DNA of 64,000 nucleotides from Tamarix chinensis (lineage: Eukaryota; Streptophyta; Magnoliopsida; Caryophyllales; Tamaricaceae): NCBI GenBank assembly GCA_030549775.1, contig CM060172.1:55789942-55853941 (forward strand). The letters run 5' to 3'. Below are positions 32,929-45,560 of the stretch, one piece after another. Each line of letters starts with the position of its first letter. The stretch's first letter is position 1. The notes beneath the pieces were generated by a model. That model was given only the letters and a program-made list of their open reading frames with translations. It did not search any database and was not told where the DNA came from. The translations under genes and the position numbers were made by a program.

Positions 32929-35001
32929 TTATGCCCCAAGTGGTTCTTTTTCCCAAACTGAGCTAAGGCTACAATTCATGTCGCTGTAGAAGTTCAAGAA
33001 ACTCCCGGTTGAATTTTGTTCGACAGGTTCTGGGGAGTGATTTGTATCAAACTTCTGCATGCAAATTATGGCCAAAAGGTTGTCTTGATAGCACTGCAAG
33101 TGGGCAATTTCTGCTTGTGCCTGTGCTAGTTCTCCTTGTAGCTCACTGATTTGTTTCTGGAGTTGGAAAATCGCACCCGTTGATCCATATACTGGATCTC
33201 GAAGTCGAGCGTTTGCTTCATAAACCATGCTGCTGACTGCATCTGCTCTTTGTGACTCTGGAAGCTCCTGCAAACATACATAAAAGTCTCTTATCAAGTC
33301 GAAACGAATACAAAGTGAATCCCGATCGGTCCTATTCAATGAGCGAGTGGTGTAACCTGAAGACATAAGTTGGACCGATCTAAGTACTTAAAGTCTGAGT
33401 TTAGCATTTCCAAGATGGTGCAAGTATGGATTCACCTAGAGCCAGAACCGCTGGAGTATAGGTGTTTGTGGCTCAAATGCACCGTCGGCGACCGACCCCA
33501 TAAATTAACAAGATTTTTTTTTTAATAAAAAAGATAACCTGTTTTTGGACAATATGAAGCCAAACAAGCTTTATTGAATTTTTTTTTAACTACGGATTTT
33601 CAATAAAGAAGGCGTGATTTGATATCAAAGGTAGTCGTATCAATTGCTTTTTAACATCAACCATGTATGGGTTAAGTTGGAATATTTCATTGCACACCTC
33701 TAAATACGAGATTTTCCGGCTCATTTTTCCCATTTCATATATTTTCTGGTTGTCTCCATTTTTTCTTCGCCATAATTCTTGCAGCTCCAATAACGTTTAT
33801 CTGGTCTAGACAGAGGAGGGGAAAAAAGAGGGGGGAGGGGGAGGGGTGGGGGTTAACTAACGAACTTGTAACCATTTTGCTATTCGAAATAATCGGTGCC
33901 CGGTGGAAGTCCACAACGTACACGTAAAAGACCTATCTGTCTTTGACTTTAGACGACTTGTGAGCCCAAGCATGGACAAGAAAAGTTGGTGCGCATTATT
34001 TACTTATCGTATCCCGCATTATCTTCCATAACTGTATAAGCCCCTGTTTAGGTGCAGATGCAGAAGGTCAAAACTTTACACCTGCACTTAAAAAAGCAGT
34101 GCCCGCAAAATTCCTTCAACGGCATTATCGAAAGTAAGTAAAGAAAAACAGATAGATTTTCCAAGGAAGAGTTGACAGCATGCAGCAGGCTTGAATACAC
34201 GTCGGCTACGTTTCCCACGATTAGCCCCCACCTCAAAGCTATCTAATTTATTAGCCGAGGCGGATTGATCAAATAGGAGTGTTTAGAAGTAATGAATTTT
34301 TAATTATATATAAATATAAGCTCGATATAATGCTCCACGCCTAGTTGTCATGTATCATTGTTGCGTCACCAATAATGAATGCTTAGGCTTAGTTTGGCAT
34401 CTAGATTCTATGCACATTTTTACTTCATTTTAGCAGATCTAGCACACCGCGTATTAAAACGTTTCAGAACTATCCTTAACTTTATGATGTATATATATAT
34501 ATAAATTCATTGTATATCTTCAATTCAGCAGACTAATCATTAATTATCCAACGAATCCCATATCAATCAAGCAGACTAGCACTTTTTTTCTCTGAGAAGC
34601 AACGGCTGAATGTAAGACCACAACGTTTTTCCAAACACAAATTCATAGCGTTCGGTATCTCATATAATTACCTGCAGTAACTTGATGATATTGCTAGCAC
34701 CGTAGACCCTGTGGGCAATACTGAATTTGAGCGGATCAGTCGGCGGGAAGTATGGAGCTAAGACACACTTTTCAGCACAACGGCGCCTAAGAATCTTGCA
34801 GGCAGCACAAGGGCTGAGTATGACATGACTTCCGGCCGGAGGAGATATTGCGTGAGCTACCGTATTAGTGGAGTGATGAGGAGGAGAAGAAGAAGACGTA
34901 GGAGATGGTGATGAAGGAAAATGAATGTTAAGAGATTTAGTTGGTGTAGTAGCGTTGACTGTACTAGTGATAGTACCGTTGTCCCGGCTGCAAAGTTCCA
35001 T
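32929..35001 (-). CDS. LBD1: LOB-domain transcription factor, class I, LBD1/LBD11 group (222 aa, 2 exons)
   Basis: Exons on the minus strand are 35001-34672 and 33267-32929, with a 1404-bp intron (donor CTGCAG|GTAATT, acceptor GTTTGCAG|GAGC, phase 0). Residues 1-63 are a Ser/Thr/Pro-rich leader. The LOB domain follows: zinc-binding C-block CX2CX6CX3C (C65, C68, C75, C79), the GAS block (about 92-110, ending FSIAHRVYGASNIIKLLQ) and then ELPESQRADAVSSMVYEA. A leucine-zipper-like coiled coil LQKQISELQGELAQAQAEI has the LX6LX3LX6 spacing of class I proteins, with Ile in the last position. The intron falls at the family's conserved place after LLQ. Such proteins are plant-specific nuclear DNA-binding regulators of organ boundaries and vascular or cambial development. 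Assignment to LBD1/LBD11 is from memory of their LOB domains. Confidence 0.92.
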
Positions 35002-35679
35002 AGTATGAGGGAAGTGGGGGAGAGAGAGAGAATGTGTGTGTGTGTGTGATTGTGAAGATTTGGTAGTCGTCAGGCTTTGCGGTTCGGTATTAAAGGAGTG
35101 TTGGTGGCATTAGAGAGATCTAGCTAGGCAAGAATTATGATGATATATATATATATTTATATTAGCGGGGAAGGGAGGAGGAAGAGGATAGTAGTAGGAC
35201 GTGTGAATAAGGTCACTCCTGTATCAGCATGTCATCAGTATACTTGAACTCGAGAAATTTGCGGGTTTTTTTCTTTTTGCGTCGCTGACAAGGTGGGGGT
35301 GGGAAGTCCGGTCTCACTCATTGTTTTAAAAACTGTATCGATTAACCCGGCGAGCGATCCGAATAGTCTGACTACGGTAATTATTTGATTAAAAAGATTA
35401 ACACGAATATTACCGCAGTATGGTCTAATACGATTTCGGTTTCACTACCTTAAATTTCTTTTTGTCGGTGACTTAAACCTTCATGTGTTAAGGTATACTA
35501 GTTCAATCCATTTTTCACATGTTTCAAAACAATATCATTCCGTATTGGTTGACCTCAACCTCGTTGGACAGGTTGGTCCAATTCGATTTTTTACTCACCG
35601 AATGAAAATAGACCCATATTTAATTGAACTATTATACGTGTACATATATGTATAGACATGACATAAGTTAGTGGTCAGT
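35002..35679 (-). promoter_or_regulatory. Upstream region of the LBD gene
   Basis: Just before the start codon are GA and GT microsatellites (about 35020-35048), which on the coding strand give the CT-rich leader common in plants. TATAAATATATATATA on the minus strand (about 35156-35141) is a TATA-box candidate 140 bases upstream of the ATG. A LINE has inserted 0.68 kb upstream of the ATG. Confidence 0.45.
35666..35679. repeat. LINE target-site duplication, left copy
   Basis: AGTTAGTGGTCAGT, repeated exactly at 41455-41468 after the poly(A) tail. Confidence 0.95.
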
Positions 35680-35961
35680 ATATCATACATTATTTGATTG
35701 GAATGGAATCTAGCTATTTTAGTTCATAATTTGGATAATTCCCAAAAACCATTCAAGAATTAATAAAAAGAAACGCATAGCCATAGAGTATTAGAAATAT
35801 GATCTACCCTGGCAATCCTTAATCCAAACTCACTCCAACTCCCAATCCCAATCCCAGTGACCCTATTACCCGAAGTAAACCCTGTTATGTCCTCCACAAG
35901 TCTAACTAAGTTGGAGCTACCCTTCGAAACTTTAACCCCGTGCAACCTCCAGTCATAGAGT

Positions 35962-36280
35962 TGGAAATGTCTTCATTGTTTTTGTTGACAACCTAGCTAA
36001 GGACATCACCATAGGGGAAGTCTGTGAGTTATTCAAAATGGCAGGAAGTGTAGCAGATGTCTATATCAGTAGGAAGAATTCAAATATCCATTTTGGTTTC
36101 ATTAGGTTTAAAAGAGAAAGTGAAGCTGCTGAGGCGATGAGGAAGATCAATAATATGCTGCCTCATGGGATTAGGCTATTTGTTCAATCGACGTTGTTTG
36201 GAAGAGAAAATAGGTCGAGGACAAGGGTGCAAGTGAGCTCTAGAGCTGCTAAGGGAAGGATGGAGCATGGAATTTAGAAA
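35962..36280 (+). pseudogene. LINE ORF1 remnant with RNA-recognition motif
   Basis: The conceptual protein starts GNVFIVFVDNLAKDIT and contains HFGFIRFKRESEAAEAM, the RNP2 and RNP1 parts of an RRM (about 35962-36190). A frame remains open from 36038 to 36277. Beyond the stop, weaker gag-like sequence (RWRLEDACMIRCTWVEVRGL, about 36610-36670) continues the ORF1 product. It lies at the 5' end of the LINE, where L1 elements encode their RNA chaperone. Confidence 0.8.
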
Positions 36281-37761
36281 CCAGCCCTAGTGGACTACCG
36301 TACCTTTGCCATGGTTACTAAAGAAGCTATCTGTCCTTTTTAATATCAGAAGGTGGACGGTTGAAAGATTCATTTGCAAGAAGACAATAAAGCGTTAGAG
36401 TGGATGGAAAGAAGTGTGGTGGTCGAATCCTATCAAGCTCTCTTGCCTGATATAGTTGTTCCAAAGTTGATGTAAGATTGGAGTGCAGCCACTAAGGTAA
36501 GAGATTTTGGCAGATATAAGTAAATTATTACCTTTGATTCTCATGAGGATTTTAGTAAAGTAGTGGAGGAAGGTAGCATGTTGTTTGATCAATTCCTAGT
36601 GGTGAGGAGGTGGAGGTTGGAAGATGCTTGCATGATTCGTTGTACTTGGGTGGAGGTTAGGGGTTTGTCCCTGGTTGTGTGGAGGGAGGATGTTTTGAGG
36701 TCTCTAGCATTACCTTGGGGACGTTGGGTTTGCTGGGAGAACAAAGGGGACTACGTAAATTCTTTAGAAGCAACAAGAATCTTGATCGATACCACATGTA
36801 TGGAGGACATCTAGGAAAGAGTGGAGTTCCAGATAGAAAAGATAGTTGCTGTGGCGGTGGCTAAGGAGTTCGGCTAAAACTTCATTCCTTGGTAGAGTGG
36901 TAAGGACGCTTGTTCCAAGGGTCAGTCAGAATGCTTGTTGTCCGAGGAAGATCTTGGTCGGTCTTCTCATCATTACAGGAGATGAGGCATTATCTTCGAA
37001 CAAGCGGTGCATCTAGGAGGAGGCATGCGTGGAAGGTGACGGTTTGGGTTCCCAGGTAGGAGCGTGTGGGGAAGAGGAAAGAATTCATTTGTAGGTGGAA
37101 TAGGAAGGGATTAGGGCTCCAATTCATGAGTCGTGGGGAGAGGATAAGCTACTAAAGGAAGTAGGGTTCCCAAGGGATCGGGAGGTTGGGGAAAAGAGAA
37201 ATTCGTTGGGTTTATGTTGGATCCTCTCTCGTCGATTCCTAGGTTGTGCAGCATGGAGAAAGGTATAGGTGAGGAGAGTTATGGTGACTCTTTGGGAACA
37301 AACATAGCTTGTGTGTCTTATGATTTGGAGGGGGAAGACTGGCTGTTGAGTTCATTGTTGAACCAAGGGCATTCCAGGAACTTGGGAGGCAAGGGTAAGG
37401 AAGGGGCTGCTTGTGTTAGGCGATCGGTTGAAGCATTGAGAGAAGGGGGTGTTGAGATGTGTGAGGAAGGCCCCCCGCCTGGGTTTGATATCTTTGATTT
37501 GGCCTTTTGTTGGAGAAGAAATCATGAGAGACCAAAGGATTATTAGGGAAGGAGAGGTGGAAAATCGAGTGGAGGTAAGTGACATTGAGAAGGCTAAGGA
37601 AGCATGGAAATTAGGGTGTGAGTTGGGGTTGTCATCAAAAGAGGAGGGTGTCTGCATGGAAAAATTATCCGAGGTAAGGAGGAGCCAAAGGTTGAGTAGG
37701 AAAAGGTGTCATTAAGGGTTTTTCTGTCTAGAGGGGGTCTTTTGACTTTGGGTTCTCTGGT

Positions 37762-38450
37762 ATGTCTATTATTAGCTGGAATGTCAGGGGGATTGGTTCT
37801 CTAGGTAAATTATCTAGTATTTAGTCGGTTATAGCTAAGGAGAAGCCTTGAATTCTTGGGCCAGTCGAAACTAAGCTTCATTCCTTATTGGAGGCCTAGA
37901 AGAATAAAGTTTGGTGGAATGGGTCAGTTGATTGGAGAGACTCCCCAATGCAAGGTCAAAGAGGTGGTTTGATCATTGGGTGGGATGTCCAGTATTTCAG
38001 GATAAAAAATTCTAAAATTGATAATTGGTGGATCTTGATTGAAGGTGTTTTTCCTTACATCTCTCGAGAGTGTGCCATTCTCCTAGTTTACTGCTTTCCT
38101 AAACCAGGAGAAAGAAGGGGCCTACTGGAGGAATTATATTTGGTTGGTCTTTAGTGTTCGGTCCCTCTAATTGTTATGGGAAATTTTAATGAAGTAGGCT
38201 CCCTAGTGAAAGGCAAAGGGGTTGAGCTAAGAGTAGTAGTATGAATTTTTTTTAATGAGTAGATTAATAGATTGGGCCTAATTGATGTGGTCCTTGATAA
38301 TGTGAAGTTCACATAGAGTAGGGCTAGGTTGGCCAATCTTCTTGATTGGTTCCTGTTGGATCCTTCCTAGTTTTCTTTCTTTCTGGCCCTATCTTGTTCG
38401 GGCCTTGGGAGATGTTTGTCCGATCACACCCCAATTCGCCTCATTTTTAA
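37762..38450 (+). pseudogene. LINE endonuclease remnant
   Basis: Starts MSIISWNVRGIGS, the typical start of plant L1 ORF2. Contains VIMGNFNEVGS (the catalytic GDFN region with N in place of D) and ends near SDHTPIRL, the catalytic SDH motif. Stops interrupt it at several points. Confidence 0.85.
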
Positions 38451-38889
38451 AAGTTGGAAGAGGGCCTGAAACCTTTCAGATTGTGGGATATGTGGTTTTC
38501 TCACCCTAAATTTTGCAAGTTTATTGAGGAAATTTGGATGCAGAGGACCTCTTGTCATGTTAAGCTCAAGAATCTCAAGGACCTACTTATTGAGTGGAAT
38601 AAACAAGTATTTGGAGACATTGATTGGAAGATTAGATCATTGGAGTAGGAGCTGGAGAGGGTGGATATTGCTGGTGAAGAAGGGTCTTTATGTGAGGAAA
38701 GCATAGCTAGGAGAGTAGCCCTCCAGATCCAGTTATGGAAATGGCACAAGATGAAATAATCTTATTGGTTACAAAATTCCAGAGTTAGGGGTTTCAAGGA
38801 AAGAGATAGGAATATGAAGTTTTTTCACATTATTGCTTTTGTGAGAAAAAATAGGGCTTCTATCAGCAAGCTTCTAGAAATTAACTAGG

Positions 38890-40980
38890 TGATCACCAAT
38901 CCGGATTTGATAAAGGAGGCTATCATTTCCTATTTCAAGGATCTGTATAAGGATTCTGATATGCCAAGTATTATTTTATCAGTTGAGGGGTTTCACAGGC
39001 TTATGAATAATCACAGTAGGATGTTGATTCCATTCCTCAAAGAGAGGAGGTTCAGAAAGCGGCATGGTCTTGTGAGCCTCTTAAGGCGTTAGGGTATGAT
39101 GGCTATCATATGAGGTTTATTCAAAAGATGTGGGGCACCTTAGGGGTCAAGTTCACAGATTCTGTTTTAGAGTTCTTCAGGACTAGTCGCCTTCCTTATG
39201 CACTTAATACCATGCTTATCATCCTAATTCTCAAAGTGGATGATCTGATGGAGGTTAGCCAGTTCAGGCCAATTAGTTTGATATGGTGTATCTATAAGGT
39301 TATTTCAAAGATTATGGCTAACAAGTTGAAGTAGGTGGTTGATTGTTTGGTTAGTGGATCTCAATCAGCCTTCATTGAGGATAGAAGTATTCTGGACGGT
39401 GCTTTGGTTCCCGATGAGATTGTTCACTGGTTTAAGAAGAAGAAGGGATCGAAAAACTTGATGTTGAAGATTGATTTCCAAAAGGCCTACAACAACATAA
39501 GATGGGATTCCGTGGACAACATTTTAGGGATTATGGGCTTTGGTAAGGTCTGGAGAGGATGGATAAAGTAGTGTATTTCTATAGCCAACATTTCGGTTTT
39601 GGTGAACGGGTCACCTACAACGCACTTCAAGATCAATAGGGGTCTCAGATAGGGAGACCCTATGCCCTCTTTTCTCTTTATTTTGGCCATTGAAGCTTTT
39701 AACCAGCTTATTCGGAGAGGTAGCACCAAATGTTTGATCCAGGGGGTTAGAGTGGGGTCAGATAGGGTTGAGGTTACTCATCTTCAATTTGCTGACGATA
39801 CTATGATTTTTTGTGAAGCTACTCCAAAAAATGTCAAGAATTGGAGGATATTATTGGACTATTTCTACCTCATGTCAGGGTTGATCATTAATTTCTCAAA
39901 TTTTGAACTCATTGGGTTAGGGGTAGAGGCTCATATTAGAGAGGAGGCCGCATCTATCATGAATTATAAGATCAAGTCCTTAGCCATTCAATACCTTGAC
40001 CTCCCTTTGGGGGCGAATCCAAGGAGTAAAGAGACTTGGAAACCTATGGTGGATAAGATTAAACAGAGGTTGGCAGGGTGGAAGGCTAAGATATTAAAAG
40101 TGGGGAGACTGGTTTTGGTTAAGAGTATTTTTAATAGTATGCTGATGTATTATATGAGTCTTTTTAAAATGCTAAAAGAGGTGGCAAAGGAAATTATTAA
40201 CATCTAAAGGAATTTTCTATGGGTGGGTAGTGGGAGTAGGAGGAAGTTGTCATTGGTGAGCTAGAGTGTTATCCAAAAACCTATAAGCTTGGGAGGTTTG
40301 GGGGTGGGGGATCTTATCATGAGGAATGATGCACTTTTGCTCAAATGGTGGTGGAGATTCTATTCAACTGAGGGGACTCATTGGCAGTGGGTCATCTCGT
40401 CTATCTACATTGGTAATAATTTTGGAAGGCTCGAGATTCTGAATCAGAGTAAAGGCAGGACTACGTGGATTGACATTATGGATTATGGAAAGAAAGACCA
40501 GGTCTTATTATTGGGTATAAGGATTTTTCTGGGTGATGGAAGAAAAGTTAGGTTCTAGTATGATCAATGGTTAGAACAAGGGACTTTGAAGAGCTTATTT
40601 CCTAGGTTGTTCATGGTTTCCGATCAGCAAGGGGACAAAATCATGGATATGGGTTTTTGGGATGGTGCTATTTAGCAATGGAATTTGAGGTGACGCAGAA
40701 GGATCTTTAATTGGGAGGAGGAGTTGGTGGATCAAATGGGTAGAATGATCTCTAATATTTTTCCAAGAAAAGACAGGAGGGATTCGATTACTTGGGCATT
40801 TGACAATATCAAATATTTCTGTGAAGTCTCTTATCAGTCAATTGGAGGGGATGGAGGTGGAAGAAAAGAGTATAACATAATTTGGATTGGAATTGCACCC
40901 TTGAAGAATGAACTCATTACGTGGTTTTCCATCCAACAGAGGCTTAACACTAAAGATAGGTTAGGCTCCACTTCTTGATG
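38890..40980 (+). pseudogene. LINE reverse transcriptase and C-terminal remnant
   Basis: Contains FRPISLIWCIYKVISKIMANKL, KIDFQKAYNNIRWDSV, and the active site LQFADDTMIF (FADD at 39788-39799). Further on are LDLPLGANPRSKETW and KQRLAGWKAK typical of plant L1 ORF2, and a C-terminal stretch with W.I....LNTKDRL (about 40940). Several in-frame stops make it inactive. Confidence 0.9.
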
Positions 40981-41454
40981 TAAAGGATTCAGGATGCCCC
41001 TTCTACAGGATCGAGCAAGACTCAGTTGATTAATTGTTCATTCATTGTTCAGAGACGAGCAAGATCTGGTATGTTATATGTGATTATATGGGTTGCACTT
41101 GGGTAATTCCGAGATCAACCATCGATAATGCCTTTGCTTGGCTCTATGACAGAAGTAGGGGTTTAAGGATAAAAATATGGAATGTAGCATTTTTTTTTTA
41201 TAATAATGGGTACCATTTGAGAGTTCAGAAATAAGTCTATTTTCGAGAATCAACAAGTCTGTGTTCAGTGGATATCCCATCTTGTCAAAATGTAGATAGA
41301 GTTTTGGCTAAAGAATGGTTGCGATGTTTTTTACTATAGTGTAGATGAGCTTGTGCACAACGTACAAGCCCTCTTTTGAATTGTAGGGTTTCCCCCTGTT
41401 TTGTACCCTTTCTAGTTTACCTTGTTTGTATTCCAATTATCAAAAAAAAAAAAT

Positions 41455-41468
41455 AGTTAGTGGTCAGT
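41455..41468. repeat. LINE target-site duplication, right copy
   Basis: Exact copy of 35666-35679, directly after the poly(A) run (about 41442-41453). Confidence 0.95.
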
Positions 41469-42208
41469 CAAATGAGTTAAATAGTTAATAAATAAACTCC
41501 ACTTGAATAATACATGTATACTTATCGTTTTAGGGTTTTGTAGTGATTGTATTTAATTGAAAGATAAATTCCATTTACATAATATGAAATTTGGCCAAAT
41601 TTCAATTTGATACCGTAGTTAGTGTTCATTAATTCATTCTTTTTTTTTGGTGATATTTTAATTTCTTTTTGAAAACTATGAAATTCCAATTTTTTTTTAA
41701 ATCAAAATTTTCTAAGACTTCCAATTCACCTTAGAAAAATATGTGATATTAAAACTATTATCATTTCAGCAATCTAAAACTAAAAATATTAATAAGTGAG
41801 TAATAAAGTAAATATCAATTTTAAAATACATATCGTTTGAATGAAAATGCGGTATCTAAATAATTTTTTTCTATAATAGATTGTGTGTTCTCGGTTCATT
41901 CCTTTCTGTACAGTTCTAGAACTAGTGTAAGGGCTCCCAAAGCTTTCATTGACCGCTTGGTTATTAATTAAGGGTCAACCCTGATGGGGTGACTCAGTAT
42001 CCATTGTCAGCTATTTATCGACCACTTAGTTATTAATTTCAATGACATAATGTATTTCAAAAATATGTAAAATTAATTTTATATATTATCACAAGTTACA
42101 ATAATATGTTATTTTAATAACAAATTTAATATATATATATATTTAATTTGGCCTTCTTTCACACGTAGTTCCCAATCCTATTGAGTTATATATAAGAGTG
42201 TTTGGAGA
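41469..42208. other. AT-rich intergenic DNA, nothing recognised
   Basis: No gene, RNA or repeat with a second copy noticed. Contains a short (AT)n run at about 42129-42140. Confidence 0.6.
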
Positions 42209-44580
42209 TAGTTTATCTCCAAATTACATAATATTGGCCTCTAAAATTGTCCAAGCATAAAGTTCAACGTATGTACATGATAGATAGATTTTCAATGTAA
42301 ACCTAAGAAAAATTCTAATTTTCCATAGCTCTAATTATTAGTTGTCCGAGCAAAGAATTTCTAAAAGTGGAATGGAAGTCGCATTAGCTGGGTTCACACA
42401 AAGCTACATGCATGAGTCTACAATCGACACTAAAATCACCGCTGGCTAAGGTGTAGTTTTGAAATCCAGATCACTTATTGAAACATACTTTTTATCGGTT
42501 CACTATTTTATTGGTTAGATTAATAATTTCGATTGATCAAATAAGTGATCTATATTATGTGAAGAAATGTAATATATATATATGTATATAAAGAGGATTA
42601 AGCTATTCCTAATTATAGTATGCTCTAAAATGGTTCACCTATTTTCTACTGATTTGGCTTGTTCTCGACTATTTCTGAATTTTTGGCAATTATTAATCTG
42701 TTATAGGGGATCTAATCGATTTATCGGCCGGCAAAATCTGATTTTTAAAATAGAAATTTTAAGTTGCATACGGTAAACAATGTAGGAGGGTTCATGATAT
42801 ACAGCAAATAACTTTTTTTTTTCTTCTTCTTTAAAAGTGGCTGTTAGCTCATCCTAGGTAGCTTATCATCCATGATAACAGGCTATTCTCTGTGCTGGGA
42901 GTTAAAATTATTCCTTACATATAAGTTAAATTATCTATTCAATTATTATTATTATTATTTTGAAAAAATCATGGTCTAGCAAGGAAAGAACTCCAATCAT
43001 TCATGCATTTGGATATAGTATATATATATGTCCAAATTACATAATAATGGCTTCTATATTTCTCCAAACATAAAGTTGCAGGTATGTACACGATAGATAG
43101 ATTTTCAATGTAAAGCTGCCAATTTTATTTTTACAAGGACTAACTAGTTGTCATAGCAAAGGAAGTCTAAATGTGGAGAACATGTCGCATGAGCTGGGTT
43201 CACACAAAGCTGCATGCATGAGTTCACACTCTGCACTCAAATCACAGCTAGCTAGTGCATAGTTTTGAAATCCAAGTCGGTCACCGAAGATATATGTTCA
43301 CTGGTTTTCTACTTCATTTGTTAAATCTGTGGTTTGGATTGATTAAAGTAGTGATATATATTAATTTAAAAAATATAAAATATGTAAAACTAAAATATTA
43401 AACTATTTCAAATTCTAACCAGCTTTGGATTATTTTAGTGATATTCAACCGGTTTTGATTGTTCTCGACCATTTCTGAATTTTTCACAACCATTATAAGC
43501 GATCTAAATGGTTTACTGGTTAGACCAATCAGCCTAATACGAAATCTAAAACTAAAATTTTCGAATTATATACCGCAAACATTAAGGATGGTTCATGATA
43601 AATTATAAATATTATTATTTTTTTCCGAAGGAGGCTATTAGCTTATCCTAGGTAGCTTAGCTTCTATGTATCGGGCTATTTTTTTTTTTTTTACTGGGAT
43701 CTAAATTATTTCTTACATATAAGTTAAATTATGTAATCTTTCTTTTATAAAAAAAAGATGGTGTCTTTAGCAAGAATTGAACCCCCATCATTCATCGAAT
43801 ATTTCCGGCTTCTATGATTCTTCAAACATAAAGTTCTAAGTATGCACATGATAGATAGATTTTCAACATATGCTAACACAATATTATTTTTCCACATGCT
43901 GATTAGTTATCGCAACACACGATTTCTAAAGTGGAGAAGATATCACATGAGGCTGGTCCACACAAAGCTATATACACGAGTCTACAATCTACACTCAATT
44001 CTGCTAGCTAGAACATAGTTTTGAAATCTGGATTGATCATCAAACACATATTTTCAATAGTCCACTAGTTTATTAGTTATATTAGTGGTTTGGATCGATT
44101 GAATTAGTAATATATATTAGGTTAAAATTATAAAATATATAAAGCAAAAAGATTAAACTATTTCTAATTCTAACATGCACTAAATATGTTCACTAATTTT
44201 CAACTGGTGTGGCCTATTCTTGACCATTTCCAAGTTCCTAGAAACCATTATAAATGATCTAACTTGTTCACTTACCAAACCATCCAACATAGTCTCTTTT
44301 TTAAAATTAAAATTCTATAACACATTAGATAAATATTATAGGAAGGTTTATGATAAGTTTTGTGTAGCGAATAATGCTAATAATACTAATAATAATATTT
44401 TACCAAAAGTGGCTATTAGCTCATCTTAGGCAGCTTAGCTTCCGTGGTACTGGACTCTCTTTTCTTTACCAAGAGTTAAAATTATTTCTTATATACAAGT
44501 GAAATTATCTATCTTTTTCCTGAAAGATAGTGCCCTTAGTAGAGATCAAACATCGATGATTCACATATGTCTTTAGTTTA
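42209..44580. repeat. Three diverged tandem repeats of about 0.8 kb
   Basis: Each unit carries the same landmarks in order: CATAAAGTT...GATAGATAGATTTTCAA (about 42257, 43067, 43829), a TGGGTTCACACAAAGCT-like motif, TTTTGAAATC, and GGCTATTAGCTCATCCTAGG (about 42838, 43630, 44410). Spacing is about 770-790 bases. No coding potential. The same three units, the first one partial, occur in block B. Confidence 0.8.
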
Positions 44581-44739
44581 GATACCAACTTCTACCGTGC
44601 AATATCATGTGACATGTGTCATATCAGCATTTTAACAAATACAAAAAAGGCTAAGAAAGCACCTGTGTTCTATTCTTCCTCTCTTTCAAATGAATTTTCA
44701 TTAGTATTTAAGTAATATATCACTAACATTGAACTCTTA

Positions 44740-45560
44740 TTTCACAGTTTTAATACTAATCTTTCACCAACCTTAACTTAATATTTTACCGTCATTAAAA
44801 CTATATTTTTGCACATTTAAGTTGATATTTCACCACTAATAGCTTGTTTAGAGTTACTTATCAAAAGTAATTATCTATAATAATTAATTATTTTTAGAAA
44901 TATTTTAGCCTAAAAAATTTCTAAAATAAGTAGTTATCATAAATAACTACTTTTGATAAGTAGTTTCAAACATAAGCTAAATCATTTATCTTTCACCATT
45001 AATATATTTGCTTAAAACTAATCTCTTACTACTAATATATTAATCTTTAATTACTAATGTACTGATTTTTTACTACTAATGTAATGATCTTTCGCCGGTT
45101 GTGGATCATTCGCCATTATTCTACTTAAAACTAATATTTCACCACCAGTGTACTAATCTTTCATCACTAATGTATTGATCTTTAACCACTAATGTATTTC
45201 TTTTTCACTAGCAAGTTGATCTTTTAAAATATTAATTCTACTTAAAATTAATTTTTTAGCACTAATGTACTAATTTTTCACTAATAATGTATTAATTTTT
45301 ACTACTAATGTAACAATCTTTTACTACTGAGTTGATAATTCACTATTGATCTACTTAAAACTAATCTTTCACTACTATTGTACATAACTTTTACCACTAC
45401 TTTATTAATCTTTTACTATTAATATACCGATATTTCACCACTAATGTATTTATTTTTAACCAGTAAGTTGATCTTTCATTATTATTTTACTTAAAACCGA
45501 TGAATATTTTTTTTACCATTGCTCTACTTAAAATTAATTTCACCATTAATGTATTAATTT
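44740..45560. repeat. Degenerate minisatellite, block A
   Basis: Many variants of a unit of about 20-22 bases resembling CTAATCTTTCACCACTAATG, with periodic CTACTTAAAACTAAT. The second copy is at 56560-57310. Confidence 0.75.

Larger units (their letters stand above)
35680..41454 (+). mobile_element. Full-length L1-type LINE with RRM-type ORF1 (5.8 kb), inactivated
   Basis: The element is bounded by an exact 14-bp target duplication and ends in a 12-base poly(A). Order is 5' leader, ORF1 with RNA-recognition motif, apurinic endonuclease, reverse transcriptase, C-terminal region. The reverse transcriptase is split by stops into several frames. Full length with an intact duplication but degraded frames points to an insertion of intermediate age. 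RRM-type ORF1 proteins are known from a group of plant L1 elements (BNR-like). Confidence 0.9.

Noticed and set aside
33268..33366. Extension of the LBD exon 2 frame upstream to an ATG at 33366, giving a separate half-LOB protein
   Set aside because: The residues upstream of ELPES do not match a LOB domain, and a consensus acceptor at 33268-33270 joins in phase with the C-block exon at 34672.
36563..37715. Frames of 60-110 codons between LINE ORF1 and endonuclease as independent genes
   Set aside because: They lie inside the LINE, between its RRM and endonuclease, and are fragments of its degraded ORF1 and linker.
43740..43800. tRNA-like GAATTGAACCCCCATC sequence in the 0.8-kb repeats
   Set aside because: Only a B-box-like stretch; no acceptor stem or A box at tRNA spacing, and the other repeat units do not keep it.
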